NCBI GenBank assembly: GCA_030156435.1
Contig: JASGMM010000005.1
Span: 1-51,582 of the forward strand
Length of the DNA: 51,582 nucleotides
Source: Clostridiales bacterium
GTDB taxonomy: Bacteria > Bacillota > Clostridia > Mahellales > Mahellaceae
Reading direction: 5' to 3'
The position numbers and the translations under genes were made by a program. The notes below the pieces were generated by a model, which did not search any database, was not told the origin of the DNA, and saw nothing but the letters and a program-made list of their open reading frames with translations. Positions 34,716 through 46,067 of this stretch are shown here, piece by piece (within the stretch, counting starts at the first letter, position 1; each line of letters begins with the position of its first letter).

Positions 34716-35977
34716 TGGGCAACCTCCTTTACGCCATAGACTTTAAGATTTTTGATGCCAAAATCCATTACCAGTTTCAACAGATAACGCGTTACCACCA
34801 CAGCGGTAAACATGCTGACTATTATACCTATGATCAATGTAACGGCAAAACCCTTTATAGTGCCTGTACCATAAACAAGCAGTACTACCCCCGCTATGAT
34901 GGTAGTTATATTGGAATCCAATATAGCGCTCAAAGCCCTGTGAAAGCCTGCATCGACAGCCGCGCCGAGCGTCTTGCCGGACTTTAATTCTTCTTTCAAC
35001 CGCTCGAATATAAGCACATTGGCATCCACTGCCATGCCTATCGATAATACTATACCGGCTATACCTGGCAAGGTCAGCGTAGCACCAGTTCCAGCCAGCA
35101 CTAAAAACACCAATAATATATATGTTACCAGCGCTATATCGGCTACCAGGCCGGGTAAACGATAATACAGCAGCATAAACAACAATACCGCCGCCACGCC
35201 TATAGCACCGGCCAATACGCTGCGTTCCATGGCACCGGCACCCAGCGTGGCCTTTATAGAACGCATTTCTATAACCTCCACCGGTACTGGCAGTGCACCG
35301 CTTTGTATAAGGTTGGCCAGATTAGCTGCCTCTTCCATAGATGCCATGCCAGTTATCTGTGCCTTACCATTGGGTATTTCGTTCTTTACCATAGGCGACG
35401 AGATTACCTGATCGTCGAGCACAATACTTATGGTCTTCCCTAAATTGGCTCTGGTTCCCTCGGCAAACTTTTTAGCGCCTTCATCGTTGAGCTCCAATGC
35501 CACCACAGGCTGGGTAATACCCGTATCATCCGCACCATATTCAGGTTTAGCTGACCTTACATCGCTGCCGGTAATTATGACGTTGCCCGCTTCATCCTTG
35601 AATTCGAGCTTTGCAGTACGCCCGAGCAAATCCTGCGCTTCCTGCAGGTCGGTAGTACCCGGAATCTCGACGCGTATGCGCCTTTCACCCTGCTTAGCTA
35701 TAGTGGCTTCGGTCAGGCCTTTGCTGTCCAGTCGATTTCTGAACACGCCTATAACGCCGTCTATTTTGCTGTCCAAATCAGGTTCGTTGTCCGATACCTG
35801 AGCTTCATATACAAGATAAACGCCGCCGCTTAAATCCAGACCTTGTTTTATAGCGCTTCCCAGCGGTTTAACGACGTATATACCTATATTCAAGCCCGCT
35901 ATGGCTATATAGGATACGATAGCTAAAATTAAAATAAATACTATGAGGATAACCAAGCTCCTCGTTTTTCGATTCAA
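34712..35977 (-). CDS. secD: Protein translocase subunit SecD
   Basis: 421-residue export factor with six transmembrane helices and a large outer domain. Motifs GLDLSGGVYLVYEA and, in the membrane part, SIGMAVDANVLIFERLKEE are intact. The longest frame starts at 36043 but overlaps scfB; a TTG at 35977 has GGGAGGT 9 bases upstream and gives a normal SecD N-terminus (LNRKTRSLVILIV), so I use it. Separate secD and secF, as in most Clostridia. Confidence 0.93.
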   Translation of the reverse strand: MNRKTRSLVILIVFILILAIVSYIAIAGLNIGIYVVKPLGSAIKQGLDLSGGVYLVYEAQVSDNEPDLDSKIDGVIGVFRNRLDSKGLTEATIAKQGERRIRVEIPGTTDLQEAQDLLGRTAKLEFKDEAGNVIITGSDVRSAKPEYGADDTGITQPVVALELNDEGAKKFAEGTRANLGKTISIVLDDQVISSPMVKNEIPNGKAQITGMASMEEAANLANLIQSGALPVPVEVIEMRSIKATLGAGAMERSVLAGAIGVAAVLLFMLLYYRLPGLVADIALVTYILLVFLVLAGTGATLTLPGIAGIVLSIGMAVDANVLIFERLKEELKSGKTLGAAVDAGFHRALSAILDSNITTIIAGVVLLVYGTGTIKGFAVTLIIGIIVSMFTAVVVTRYLLKLVMDFGIKNLKVYGVKEVAQ

Positions 35978-36039
35978 CTGCTTTATACCTCCCTCTGCAT
36001 TTATTACCATGATATTATACTTCTTATCGCGTGAACTCG

Positions 36040-37404
36040 TCAATGCCTGTCCCTATTCAAAATTGCTTTTATAGCCAAAGCGCATTCTATGCGTTTTTTC
36101 TCCATAGCACAATATAATTCGTACGGCTGACCTATATCGCCGTTAAACATATAAGCATTAGCTGCGCACCCGCCGCTGCAGTAAAAACGTGCCCAGCATT
36201 TCCGGCACTCCGGCTTATTGTATATATTGCACTGAGCGAAACGCTGCTGCATATCGGTATTTATGGTGTCTTCCATGACGTTACCCATTATAAAGTCAGC
36301 GTTGCCCACGAACTGATGGCATGGATAGATATCGCCTGCCGGCGTCACAGCTATATACTCGCTGCCGGCGCCACAACCGAGCAAGCGCTTGGCCACACAC
36401 GGACCTTGTTCCAAATCGATCATGAAGTGGAAGAAATTAAACGGTTTACCTTGGCGTATGCGATCGAGATATTCATCCACTAATCTATCGTATTGTTCGA
36501 ATATATATGGCAAATCATCCTGTGTCAACCCATATGGCTGGTCTTTGGCCACCACCGGCTCCACCGAAACCTGATCGAACCCCTTATCGACTATGTGCAT
36601 AACGTCCTCTGCAAAATCTAAATTGCGCTTTGTAAAGGTACCGCGTATATAATAATCGCCATGCTTGCGGTTATCTACCAGTGACTTGAATTTAGGCATT
36701 ATTATATCATATGTTCCTTTGCCGTTTATAGTCTTTCGCATGGCGTCGTTGATAGCCGGTCGACCATCCATGCTCAACACAACATTATCCATATTATCGT
36801 TTATATATTTGATTTTTTCTTGATCCAGCGCAATGCCATTGGTAGTCACGGTGAAGCGTATGTGCTTACCGCTGCTTTGTTCCAGTCGACGGCCGTATTC
36901 CACTATATCCTTCATGGCATCGAAATTCATAAGCGGTTCTCCGCCGAAAAAATCCACCTCAAGATGGCGGCGGGAACCTGAGTGACGCACGAGGAAATCC
37001 AGAGCCGCCCTGCCTGTATCGGCCGTCATCAGCGTGCGTTGTCCACCGAAATCACCGGTAGAAGCAAAACAATAGCTGCAGCGCATATTGCAGTCGTGCG
37101 ACAGATGAAGGCACATGGCTTTTACAACGTGTAGCCTATCATCGCTTTGGAAAAAGGTATCATAATCTTTATCGTCGCTATACAGCATACCGTCAGCCCT
37201 CAATTGATCCAATTCGGACAGTGCCTCGGCTATATCTGATTTTTCATATTTATATGCTAATTTATCAACGATCTGCGCATTATCGGTCGTCCCATAATAT
37301 TCCAATATATCCCATGTCAAACGATCGACGCTATGTACTGCGCCACTGTTAACATCTATCACCATATAGATACCGCTTTGATAAAATCTGTGAATTTGTT
37401 GCAT
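36040..37404 (-). CDS. scfB: Thioether cross-link-forming SCIFF peptide maturase
   Basis: Radical-SAM/SPASM enzyme that installs Cys-Thr thioether bonds in the SCIFF peptide. 454 residues: an N-terminal peptide-recognition domain (about 1-90), the radical-SAM cluster CNMRCSYC (about 112-119), and a C-terminal SPASM region with cysteines in YPCHQF, CNIYNKPECRKCWARFYCSG and GGCAAN. Start MQQIHRF follows GGGAG. It lies 61 bases after scfA and upstream of secD, the standard Clostridial arrangement. Confidence 0.96.
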   Translation of the reverse strand: MQQIHRFYQSGIYMVIDVNSGAVHSVDRLTWDILEYYGTTDNAQIVDKLAYKYEKSDIAEALSELDQLRADGMLYSDDKDYDTFFQSDDRLHVVKAMCLHLSHDCNMRCSYCFASTGDFGGQRTLMTADTGRAALDFLVRHSGSRRHLEVDFFGGEPLMNFDAMKDIVEYGRRLEQSSGKHIRFTVTTNGIALDQEKIKYINDNMDNVVLSMDGRPAINDAMRKTINGKGTYDIIMPKFKSLVDNRKHGDYYIRGTFTKRNLDFAEDVMHIVDKGFDQVSVEPVVAKDQPYGLTQDDLPYIFEQYDRLVDEYLDRIRQGKPFNFFHFMIDLEQGPCVAKRLLGCGAGSEYIAVTPAGDIYPCHQFVGNADFIMGNVMEDTINTDMQQRFAQCNIYNKPECRKCWARFYCSGGCAANAYMFNGDIGQPYELYCAMEKKRIECALAIKAILNRDRH

Positions 37405-37465
37405 TATCTCTCCCTCAATAGAAATATAATAATGCCATCCATCAAAGATGAATGGCATTTCAGAA

Positions 37466-37606
37466 TCAGTTGTTCTGACATACTTGATTGGCTACTGTGC
37501 AAGATGTCTTGCAGGCCGACTGACAGGATGCCTGGCATTCACCGCAACCGGCTTTGGACAAAGTATCTTTTAGCACAGCTTTGTTCAACGTCTTTATATG
37601 TCTCAC
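37466..37606 (-). CDS. scfA: SCIFF precursor peptide (six Cys in forty-five residues)
   Basis: A 46-residue RiPP precursor. It begins MRHIKTLNKAVLKDTLSKAG and continues CGECQASCQSACKTSC, then TVANQVCQNN. The six cysteines at 21, 24, 28, 32, 36 and 43 and the Thr37 acceptor position match the SCIFF family. The start is GTG with GAGGG 7 bases upstream, which explains why simple ORF finding can miss it. Its maturase scfB follows. The biological role of the mature peptide is not established. Confidence 0.95.
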   Translation of the reverse strand: MRHIKTLNKAVLKDTLSKAGCGECQASCQSACKTSCTVANQVCQNN

Positions 37607-37651
37607 TCTTTATCCCTCACTTTGCATTATTTGTTTTTACTGCATGAATTA

Positions 37652-38068
37652 TCATTTGCTTTTTAATGTGACGCCTATTATACCGCCTATCGCTCCCGCA
37701 ACAAAGGCCATAAAAGCATCGTTTAGCATAGCGCTAAATAACATGGGTTCAGAGGAAATCATAGAGGTTATAATAAGCGCAAGCAATATGTAAATCAATC
37801 CGGCTACGCCAGCTTTAAGCCAGCCTCTGGAATCCGTAGCAACAGCGGCTAGCAAGCCTGCTATAGCCACGCTTATAATCTTTATGGTCTGCACTGTCGG
37901 CGGTATAGTAGATTCCTGCACATTCGAACCATTTATGACAACAGCGAATATTATAAAACACAAAAGCGATATAACTACACCCCATAGAGCGCTTCTTATT
38001 ATAACCCATATATCGTACGCAGGAGTCCCACGCTCTTCGACAGCTCTTCCATGCCTGTAATCAACCAT
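37652..38068 (-). CDS. TIGR04086-like four-helix membrane protein
   Basis: 138 residues with four hydrophobic helices (about 22-45, 55-75, 85-105, 112-135) and a short polar N-terminus (MVDYRHGRAVEERG). Position between yajC and the SCIFF pair matches the TIGR04086 family, which accompanies SCIFF loci. GGGGGA lies upstream of the ATG. Function unknown; export or protection of the SCIFF peptide is conceivable but unproven. Confidence 0.8.
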   Translation of the reverse strand: MVDYRHGRAVEERGTPAYDIWVIIRSALWGVVISLLCFIIFAVVINGSNVQESTIPPTVQTIKIISVAIAGLLAAVATDSRGWLKAGVAGLIYILLALIITSMISSEPMLFSAMLNDAFMAFVAGAIGGIIGVTLKSK

Positions 38069-38138
38069 ATATATTCCCCCACATCTTATTATCAGTAATA
38101 ATCTATGCAAAGGATATGAGGGAATATTACTGTTTCTC

Positions 38139-38447
38139 CTAGTCCGCGGTCTCTAGCTTTTCTACTTCTTTTACAGCCCATCGAGCTATAACAAGTTTAG
38201 TTTTGTCGGCACCTGTTTCTATAGTTAGCACTTCATCTTTTATGGACACTATCTTGCCATATATACCGCCTATAGTAGTTATATTATCGCCTACTTTTAA
38301 CGCCTCCAGCATTTGGCGCGTTTCTTTGTCCCGTTTCTGCTGAGGTCTTATAAGCATAAAATAAAAAACCACTACTAACAGTATAAGTGGGAGCAAGCTG
38401 GCTATCAAAGCCCCGGCACCACCTACCGGTACTGTTCCTTGAGGCAC
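38139..38447 (-). CDS. yajC: Preprotein translocase subunit YajC
   Basis: 102 residues: one N-terminal transmembrane helix (about 12-32), then the signature FMLIRPQQKRDKE and a small beta domain (LKVGDNITTIGGIYGKI). Works with SecDF. GTG start after AAAGGAGGGG. It heads the yajC-TIGR04086-scfA-scfB-secDF transcription unit. Confidence 0.95.
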   Translation of the reverse strand: MPQGTVPVGGAGALIASLLPLILLVVVFYFMLIRPQQKRDKETRQMLEALKVGDNITTIGGIYGKIVSIKDEVLTIETGADKTKLVIARWAVKEVEKLETAD

Positions 38448-38482
38448 ACTAACCCCTCCTTTCTTTTATTCAAAGCATGATA

Positions 38483-38512
38483 ATTATACCATGATAGCGA
38501 TTGATTTATCAA
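38483..38512 (-). promoter_or_regulatory. Promoter of the yajC-scfAB-secDF unit
   Basis: On the minus strand TTGATA (38507-38512), an 18-base spacer and a perfect TATAAT (38483-38488) lie 35 bases before the yajC GTG. Confidence 0.7.
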
Positions 38513-38570
38513 CCCAAAGTTTCGCTTTTCTGACTTTTCCTCGCTACAAGCAGCGAATGTTCCTGCTAAG

Positions 38571-40272
<1,702 letters not shown>

Positions 40273-40299
40273 ATGCTCATTTCTCCTCCCTCTCCTTTG

Positions 40300-41991
40300 T
40301 TAAGCTTTATTTTTGTCGTGCAAGCTTGAGGCACTCAGCACTTCCATGGAAACAGGTGTAGCTGGCATACCGGCATTTTTCTTATCATCGCGGCATAAAA
40401 CTTGTCCTAATACATCCTCTATACGCGCAGCTTTTATCAGTTTCACATTTTCATCGTCAAAACCAGCCTGCCAATTATCTTCCGGTATTACAACCTTGCG
40501 TACTCCGGCAGCTCTGGCAGCTTCTAATTTAGCTGCAATGCCGCCCACAGGCTTTACTGCACCATAAATAGATATCTCACCTGTCATAGCTGCTGTGTTG
40601 TCCACAGGTATATCCATTATAGCGGAATATACAGCCGCCGCTATAGCAGCACCGGCTGACGGTCCGTCTATCGGCACTCCTCCAGGAAAGTTTATGTGGA
40701 TGTCGTAATCCTTTGTCTGAACATGCATACATTTATTTAATGCGCTCAATACATTGGCTATAGATGCCTTAGCCATACTGGTACGCCTTACCCTGTGCAT
40801 ATCGGAACCCAGCTCCTCTTCTTCAACGATACCAGTAATAGTAAGTATCCCTTTGCCTTTTAAAGTCGGTATTGCCGAAGCCTCTATCTCTATCAATGTC
40901 CCCAGATGTGGTCCATATACAGCCATGCCGTTTGCGCATCCTACTTTGGGCTTATCGTAGATCTTGCGCTCAGGTCTGGGATTGTAATGGCCGCTTTCAA
41001 TAACCCATTCTATATCATCCATGGTTATATTCTTCTTCCCGTCGATAAATGCTATGCCTGCGGCAAGCTGTATCATATTGACCGCTTCTCTGCCGTTGGT
41101 AGCATATTTGCCTATCAATTGTGCAGTCCCTTCATCGATTACGAAGCCTGCTTTGTCAGCAGCATTTCTGGCAATACGTATTATTTCGTCGGGCAATAAG
41201 GCTCTGAAAAATATCTCCAGACAACGCGAGCGAATAGCTGCCGGTATTTCATCAGGCGACCTCGTCGTTGCTCCTACCAGACGAAAATCAGCCGGCAATC
41301 CATTCTGAAATATATCATGTATGTGCCGTGGTATGTTAGGATCCTCGGAGCTATAGTAAGCGCTTTCAAAAAATACCCTTCTGTCCTCCAAAACCTTGAG
41401 CAATTTATTCATCTGAATTGGGTGCAATTCGCCAATCTCATCCAAAAACAATATACCACCATGAGCTTTGGTAACAGCTCCCGGTTTGGGCTGCGGTATG
41501 CCGGCTATGCCCAAAGGCCCTGCTCCTTGATAAATAGGATCATGTACTGAGCCTATTAAAGGATCGGCTATGCTGCGCTCGTCAAAGCGCATGGATGTAG
41601 CATCCATTTCCACAAATTTCGCATCTTTTTTAAAAGGCGAGTAGGAATTTTTCTTAGCCTCTTCCAGAACCAGGCGAGCTGCCGCGGTTTTGCCTACTCC
41701 CGGAGGTCCATATATCAAAACATGTTGAGGGTTAGGACCACACAAAGCGGCCTTTAACGCTTTTATACCCTCCTCCTGTCCCACTATATCAGCAAATGAT
41801 GTGGGCCTGGTTTTTTCCGATAACGGTTGAGTCAAGGACCTCTCTCTCATTCTGTGCAGCTTTTCTAGCTCTTGTTTGGATTCTTTGGCAATGGCCGACC
41901 GGTTATTTTGCTGGCTTTTCAGCAAGTTAAAGAAATATAAGCCTATAACCACTGCGAAGAAGAATTCTATCAGCAGTATTACCGTGGTCAT
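40300..41991 (-). CDS. lonB: Membrane-anchored ATP-dependent protease LonB
   Basis: 563 residues: one N-terminal transmembrane helix (about 4-22), AAA+ domain with Walker A GPPGVGKTA and Walker B GGILFLDEIGEL, and a C-terminal Lon protease domain with the Ser in DGPSAGAAI and a downstream catalytic Lys region (AVKPVGGIAAK). Lacks the N-terminal substrate domain of LonA, which identifies it as LonB. The Bacillus enzyme is sporulation-specific. AGGAGGAGG ribosome binding site. Confidence 0.94.
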   Translation of the reverse strand: MTTVILLIEFFFAVVIGLYFFNLLKSQQNNRSAIAKESKQELEKLHRMRERSLTQPLSEKTRPTSFADIVGQEEGIKALKAALCGPNPQHVLIYGPPGVGKTAAARLVLEEAKKNSYSPFKKDAKFVEMDATSMRFDERSIADPLIGSVHDPIYQGAGPLGIAGIPQPKPGAVTKAHGGILFLDEIGELHPIQMNKLLKVLEDRRVFFESAYYSSEDPNIPRHIHDIFQNGLPADFRLVGATTRSPDEIPAAIRSRCLEIFFRALLPDEIIRIARNAADKAGFVIDEGTAQLIGKYATNGREAVNMIQLAAGIAFIDGKKNITMDDIEWVIESGHYNPRPERKIYDKPKVGCANGMAVYGPHLGTLIEIEASAIPTLKGKGILTITGIVEEEELGSDMHRVRRTSMAKASIANVLSALNKCMHVQTKDYDIHINFPGGVPIDGPSAGAAIAAAVYSAIMDIPVDNTAAMTGEISIYGAVKPVGGIAAKLEAARAAGVRKVVIPEDNWQAGFDDENVKLIKAARIEDVLGQVLCRDDKKNAGMPATPVSMEVLSASSLHDKNKA

Positions 41992-42075
41992 AGTTTAGCA
42001 ACCTCCTCCTATAGATGCATTAGATTTCATAAAGTAGTATGTGTATGAGGTTGCATTTTATCCTTAAATATGAAA

Positions 42076-42098
42076 GGGCGTTCTATAAAAGAACGCCC
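42076..42098 (-). terminator. Terminator after clpX
   Basis: GGGCGTTC (42076-42083), 7-base loop, GAACGCCC (42091-42098): an 8-bp GC-rich perfect stem 17 bases after the clpX stop, followed on the minus strand by a short TTTCAT tail. Separates clpX from lonB. Confidence 0.75.
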
Positions 42099-42115
42099 AG
42101 GAAATTGTGCAGCTA

Positions 42116-43402
42116 TTATGAAGCTGTTTCTTTTTTCTCTCGGCCTTTTTTTACTGGCCGCTTTGACTTCTGTATCTCCGATATTATTATCATCGGCTCA
42201 GTATGATTGACTATGGCATCCTCTGTTATGACACACTTCTCTATGTCCTCTCTGGATGGGATGTCATACATTATATTGAGCATGATATCCTCCAATATAG
42301 CCCTTAAACCACGGGCACCAGTATTTCTTTCCAGCGCCTTATCCGCTATGGCAGCTATTGCCGCTTCTTCGAACTCCAGCGTCACACCATCCATCTCAAA
42401 CAACTTCTGGTATTGCTTTATAAGGGCATTCTTCGGCTCTGTCAAAATAGTCATGAGGGCTTTTTTATCAAGAGCATGGAGTGTTACGATAATAGGCAAT
42501 CGACCCACCATTTCCGGTATTAATCCGAATTTAAGCAGATCCTGAGGCATTATATGCTTCAGTAACTCACCTACATCCTGCTCTTTCTTGGTTTTAATCT
42601 CGGCCCCAAAGCCCATGGCCTTCTCGCCCAATCGGTTTTGTATTATTTTATCTATTCCATCAAAAGCCCCGCCGCATATAAATAGTATATTCGTCGTGTC
42701 TATCTGTATAAATTCCTGATGAGGATGCTTTCTACCACCCTGCGGGGGTACATTGGCTACAGTACCTTCCAATATTTTAAGCAATGCCTGCTGCACGCCC
42801 TCACCCGACACATCTCTTGTAATCGACGGATTCTCCGATTTCCTTGCTATCTTATCGATCTCATCTATATAGACTATGCCCCTCTCAGCCTTTTCCACAT
42901 CGTAATCGGCTGCCTGAATAAGCTTTAATAGTATATTCTCTACATCCTCGCCGACATATCCGGCTTCGGTAAGCGACGTGGCATCCGCCATCGCAAATGG
43001 CACATTCAATATGCGCGCCAGCGTCTGGGCCAGAAGCGTTTTTCCTGAGCCGGTAGGTCCCAACATTATTATATTGCTCTTTTGAAGCTCCACACCATCC
43101 GATTTTACATCGCTGTTTATGCGCTTGTAGTGGTTGTATACCGATACTGACAAGATCTTCTTAGCGTCCTCTTGTCCTATCACGTATTGATCGAGTATCG
43201 CCTTTATTTCTGCTGGTTTTGGCAGATCCTTTATCTCGATATCGGATGTATCGTCGAATTCCTCCTCAATGATCTCCTGGCATAGTTCTATGCATTCATC
43301 GCATATATAAACGCCAGGGCCAGCCACCAAACGCCTTACCTGATCCTGCGTTTTGCCGCAAAATGAGCACTTTACCTGTTTTTTATCATCATATCTTGCC
43401 AT
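42116..43402 (-). CDS. clpX: ATP-dependent Clp protease ATP-binding subunit ClpX
   Basis: Hexameric unfoldase that feeds ClpP. 428 residues: N-terminal zinc-binding domain (Cys12/15/34/37), AAA+ Walker A GPTGSGKT, pore loop [10 protein letters not shown], Walker [12 protein letters not shown], and RKH loop [17 protein letters not shown] upstream of the ATG. Follows clpP by 26 bases. Confidence 0.97.
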   Translation of the reverse strand: MARYDDKKQVKCSFCGKTQDQVRRLVAGPGVYICDECIELCQEIIEEEFDDTSDIEIKDLPKPAEIKAILDQYVIGQEDAKKILSVSVYNHYKRINSDVKSDGVELQKSNIIMLGPTGSGKTLLAQTLARILNVPFAMADATSLTEAGYVGEDVENILLKLIQAADYDVEKAERGIVYIDEIDKIARKSENPSITRDVSGEGVQQALLKILEGTVANVPPQGGRKHPHQEFIQIDTTNILFICGGAFDGIDKIIQNRLGEKAMGFGAEIKTKKEQDVGELLKHIMPQDLLKFGLIPEMVGRLPIIVTLHALDKKALMTILTEPKNALIKQYQKLFEMDGVTLEFEEAAIAAIADKALERNTGARGLRAILEDIMLNIMYDIPSREDIEKCVITEDAIVNHTEPMIIISEIQKSKRPVKKGREKKETAS

Positions 43403-43428
43403 TGTATCACCTCTCCTACTGGCAAACG

Positions 43429-44013
43429 TTATTTCCTAGATATAATAACCTCATCTACTATACCATATTCTTTTGCCTCTTGGGCTGACATAAAGAAATC
43501 TCTATCGGTATCCCTTTCTATTTTCTCATAAGGCTGACCCGTGCGCTCGCTGAGTATTTCATTCAAGCGCCGTTTTATCCTTACAATCTGCTCGGCATGT
43601 ATCATTATATCAGTAGCCTGACCGCGAGCTCCTCCCATGGGCTGATGAATCAATATCTCGCTATTCGGCAGAGCATACCTTTTCCCCTTGGCGCCGGCAG
43701 CCAGCAAAAACGCGCCCATGGAAGCTGCCATACCTATGCATATTGTAGAAACGTCTGGCTTTATATACTGCATAGTATCATATATAGCAAAACCTGCCGT
43801 CACCGAACCGCCAGGACTGTTTATATACAGATGAATATCCTTATCCGGATCTTCTGATTCCAAAAACAGCATTTGAGCTACTACCAGGCTGGCTGTGGCA
43901 TCGTCCACTTCGCCATCCAAAAAGACTATCCTTTCCTTTAATAACCGCGAATATATGTCATATGACCGCTCGCCGCGGCTGCTTTGCTCTACAACTATGG
44001 GTACCAAATTCAT
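43429..44013 (-). CDS. clpP: ATP-dependent Clp protease proteolytic subunit
   Basis: Tetradecameric serine protease. 194 residues with the triad Ser98 (GMAASMG), His123 (LIHQPMGG) and Asp172. Start at MNLVPIV, preceded by CGGAGGTAATTTT; the longer frame adds six codons without a binding site. tig-clpP-clpX is a classic order. Confidence 0.97.
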   Translation of the reverse strand: MNLVPIVVEQSSRGERSYDIYSRLLKERIVFLDGEVDDATASLVVAQMLFLESEDPDKDIHLYINSPGGSVTAGFAIYDTMQYIKPDVSTICIGMAASMGAFLLAAGAKGKRYALPNSEILIHQPMGGARGQATDIMIHAEQIVRIKRRLNEILSERTGQPYEKIERDTDRDFFMSAQEAKEYGIVDEVIISRK

Positions 44014-44048
44014 AAAATTACCTCCGCTCATTATACTTGCTTTTCAAA

Positions 44049-45371
44049 CTAGGCTTCGTCTTCTGAAGTATTCGCTTGACCATCTCCCTCAACATCCTCT
44101 ACAACAGCATTTTCTATTAAAAAGGAGATGATCTTATTCATGCGCAATGTTTCTTCTATAAGCGACGGATTTATCCGTTGTTTATATTGTTCGACATCCA
44201 CATTCATTTGCTCCGCGCGTTTCTTTATTTCTTCGTCTACTTCTTCAGAAGAAACCCCTATATTCTCTACTTGGCCTATCTTTTCCAGTACCATTCTGGA
44301 TTTAAGGCGATTATAAGCAACGTCTTTATATTGTTCCCTCAGTGCCTCTTTTGATGTATTAGTAATCTGAAGATAAATATCCAGACTTAAACCGTTATAT
44401 TGGAGATTATAGTCCAATTCCTGCAATACATCATCCAGTTCCCTTTCCACCATCACATCTGGAATATCAACGCTAGAATTTTCTGTAACCTTTGCTATCA
44501 CAGCATTTTCAAGAGCTGACTGTGTTTGTTGGGCAGCTTCATTTTCCAAACGCTCCCTTATGCTTTGCCTTAATTCCTCCAGCGTATCGAATTCGCTGAC
44601 ATCTTTAGCGAATTCATCATCCAGTTCCGGCAGTTCCTTGTACTTTATTTCTTTCATGGTAACCGAAAACGTTACTTCTTTGCCTGCTAAATCGGTATTC
44701 CCATAATCCTCTGGAAATACTATATTAAATTCTTTATTCTCTCCTACCCGCATGCCAATGAGCTGCTCCTCAAAGCCGGGTATAAAGCGCCCCTGGCCAA
44801 GCTCTATATCTTGATCCTCAGCTTTGCCGCCTTCAAACTCTTGACCATCAAGATAACCGGTATAGTCCACCGTTACAGTGTCGCCTTCCTGCGATGCCCT
44901 ATCTTCTACAGCTATTAACCGCGCATTCTTCTGGCGCAAATCTTCCAATTCTTTTTCTACATCTTCATCTGTAACATTATATATCGGCCTTTTGACCTGT
45001 ATTCCTTTATATTCTCCTAACGTCACTTCTGGCTTTACAGTAACGTCGGCACTCAGTATGAGATCCTTACCTTTACCTATCTGCACTATGTCTATTTGAG
45101 GCAGATCTACAGGAGTAAGGTTATTCTCTTCGATAGCCTTGCTATATGCGTCCGGGAAAACATCGTCTATGGCGTCTTCATAAAATACCGATTCCCCATA
45201 ATATTGCTCCACTATATGTTGAGGTACCTTGCCCACGCGAAATCCAGGTACTCTGAATTTCTTAATATTCTTTCTATAAGCCTTCTTTACCGCTTCTTCA
45301 AAAGTATCAGCATCTACTTCTATCCTGAGTTTGGCAACGTTATTTTCCACTTGTTCTAATTGAGAACCCAT
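44049..45371 (-). CDS. tig: Trigger factor
   Basis: Ribosome-associated chaperone and peptidyl-prolyl isomerase. 440 residues: ribosome-binding N-terminal domain with signature FRVPGFRVGKVP (about 37-48), FKBP-type domain (about 160-245, with DTVTVDYTGYLDG) and C-terminal helical arms, ending in an acidic tail. Own promoter upstream, GGAGGAACGT before the ATG. Confidence 0.97.
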   Translation of the reverse strand: MGSQLEQVENNVAKLRIEVDADTFEEAVKKAYRKNIKKFRVPGFRVGKVPQHIVEQYYGESVFYEDAIDDVFPDAYSKAIEENNLTPVDLPQIDIVQIGKGKDLILSADVTVKPEVTLGEYKGIQVKRPIYNVTDEDVEKELEDLRQKNARLIAVEDRASQEGDTVTVDYTGYLDGQEFEGGKAEDQDIELGQGRFIPGFEEQLIGMRVGENKEFNIVFPEDYGNTDLAGKEVTFSVTMKEIKYKELPELDDEFAKDVSEFDTLEELRQSIRERLENEAAQQTQSALENAVIAKVTENSSVDIPDVMVERELDDVLQELDYNLQYNGLSLDIYLQITNTSKEALREQYKDVAYNRLKSRMVLEKIGQVENIGVSSEEVDEEIKKRAEQMNVDVEQYKQRINPSLIEETLRMNKIISFLIENAVVEDVEGDGQANTSEDEA

Positions 45372-45416
45372 ACGTTCCTCCTTATATTAAAAAATAGCAA
45401 AATATTCGTTTTTTCT

Positions 45417-45445
45417 ATTATGCCACCAAAACGCTAAAATTTCAA
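45417..45445 (-). promoter_or_regulatory. Promoter of tig-clpP-clpX
   Basis: On the minus strand TTGAAA (45440-45445), a 17-base spacer and CATAAT (45417-45422) lie 45 bases upstream of tig. No CIRCE or CtsR-type repeat is visible next to it. Confidence 0.65.
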
Positions 45446-45465
45446 GGTTTATTTTGCTTTTTATA

Positions 45466-45496
45466 TAAAAAGACCGCTACTCTTAAGCAGCGATCT
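45466..45496 (-). terminator. Terminator of the tRNA cluster
   Basis: An 11-bp stem with three wobble pairs (45471-45481 with 45486-45496), 4-base loop, then T-rich sequence on the minus strand. It starts 3 bases after the CCA of tRNA-Lys(CTT). Confidence 0.75.
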
Positions 45497-45499
45497 TCA

Positions 45500-45575
45500 T
45501 GGTGGGCCATCAGGGACTCGAACCCTGGACACCCTGATTAAGAGTCAGGTGCTCTGCCAACTGAGCTAATAGCCC
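45500..45575 (-). tRNA. tRNA-Lys (CTT)
   Basis: 76 bases with encoded CCA. Anticodon loop CTCTTAA gives anticodon CTT (reads AAG). Acceptor GGGCTAT/ATGGCCC pairs with one wobble. Last gene of the second tRNA group. Confidence 0.95.
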
Positions 45576-45582
45576 ATTGTAA

Positions 45583-45657
45583 TGGAGCGGAAGACGGGAT
45601 TCGAACCCGCGACATTTGCCTTGGCAAGGCAACGCTCTACCACTGAGCCACTCCCGC
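45583..45657 (-). tRNA. tRNA-Gly (GCC)
   Basis: 75 bases with encoded CCA and discriminator T. Anticodon loop TTGCCAA gives GCC. Acceptor stem begins GCGGGAG, T loop TTCGAAT. Member of the second tRNA group. Confidence 0.95.
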
Positions 45658-45673
45658 ATGCTATTTGGTCATT

Positions 45674-45758
45674 TGGTGCGGGCGAAGAGACTCGAACTCC
45701 CATACCTCGCGGTACCAGATCCTAAGTCTGGCGCGTCTGCCAATTCCGCCACGCCCGC
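45674..45758 (-). tRNA. tRNA-Leu (TAG)
   Basis: 85 bases with encoded CCA and the long variable arm of class II tRNAs. Anticodon loop CTTAGGA gives TAG. D-arm GGCGGAATTGGCAGACGC is leucine-like. Confidence 0.95.
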
Positions 45759-45764
45759 GCATAT

Positions 45765-45840
45765 TGGTGATCCATCGGGGACTCGAACCCCGGACACCTT
45801 GATTAAAAGTCAAGTGCTCTACCGCCTGAGCTAATGGATC
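45765..45840 (-). tRNA. tRNA-Lys (TTT), copy 1
   Basis: 76 bases with encoded CCA. Anticodon loop CTTTTAA gives TTT. Identical to the copy at 46068-46143 except for one compensated acceptor pair (T-A here). Confidence 0.95.
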
Positions 45841-45845
45841 AAATT

Positions 45846-45920
45846 TGGCTGGGATGGCAGGATTCGAACCTACGAATGCAGGAGTCAAAGTCCTGTGCCT
45901 TACCGCTTGGCTACATCCCA
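45846..45920 (-). tRNA. tRNA-Gln (TTG)
   Basis: 75 bases with encoded CCA. Anticodon loop CTTTGAC gives TTG. Acceptor TGGGATG begins with a T1-A72 pair, usual for glutamine tRNAs. First gene of the second group. gatAB downstream suggests it is charged by the Glu-to-Gln amidation route. Confidence 0.95.
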
Positions 45921-45972
45921 ACGTTAACGTCACCTTGACCCATTAAACAGCTCAATGTGACTGACGCTTATT

Positions 45973-46001
45973 ATTATAGCAAACATATATAAAGTATGCA
46001 A
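45973..46001 (-). promoter_or_regulatory. Promoter of the second tRNA group (Gln-Lys-Leu-Gly-Lys)
   Basis: On the minus strand TTGCAT (45996-46001), a 17-base spacer and a perfect TATAAT (45973-45978) lie 52 bases upstream of tRNA-Gln. Confidence 0.75.
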
Positions 46002-46067
46002 CATTTATAGCGAAAAAACTCTCCTAAATAAAGCATACCCTATGTTCACAAGAGCAAAGTTATAAAA

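Noticed and set aside
42000-42075. Sigma-F promoter for lonB
   Set aside because: A GGATAAAAT stretch fits the -10 pattern, but no matching -35 sequence lies at the required distance.
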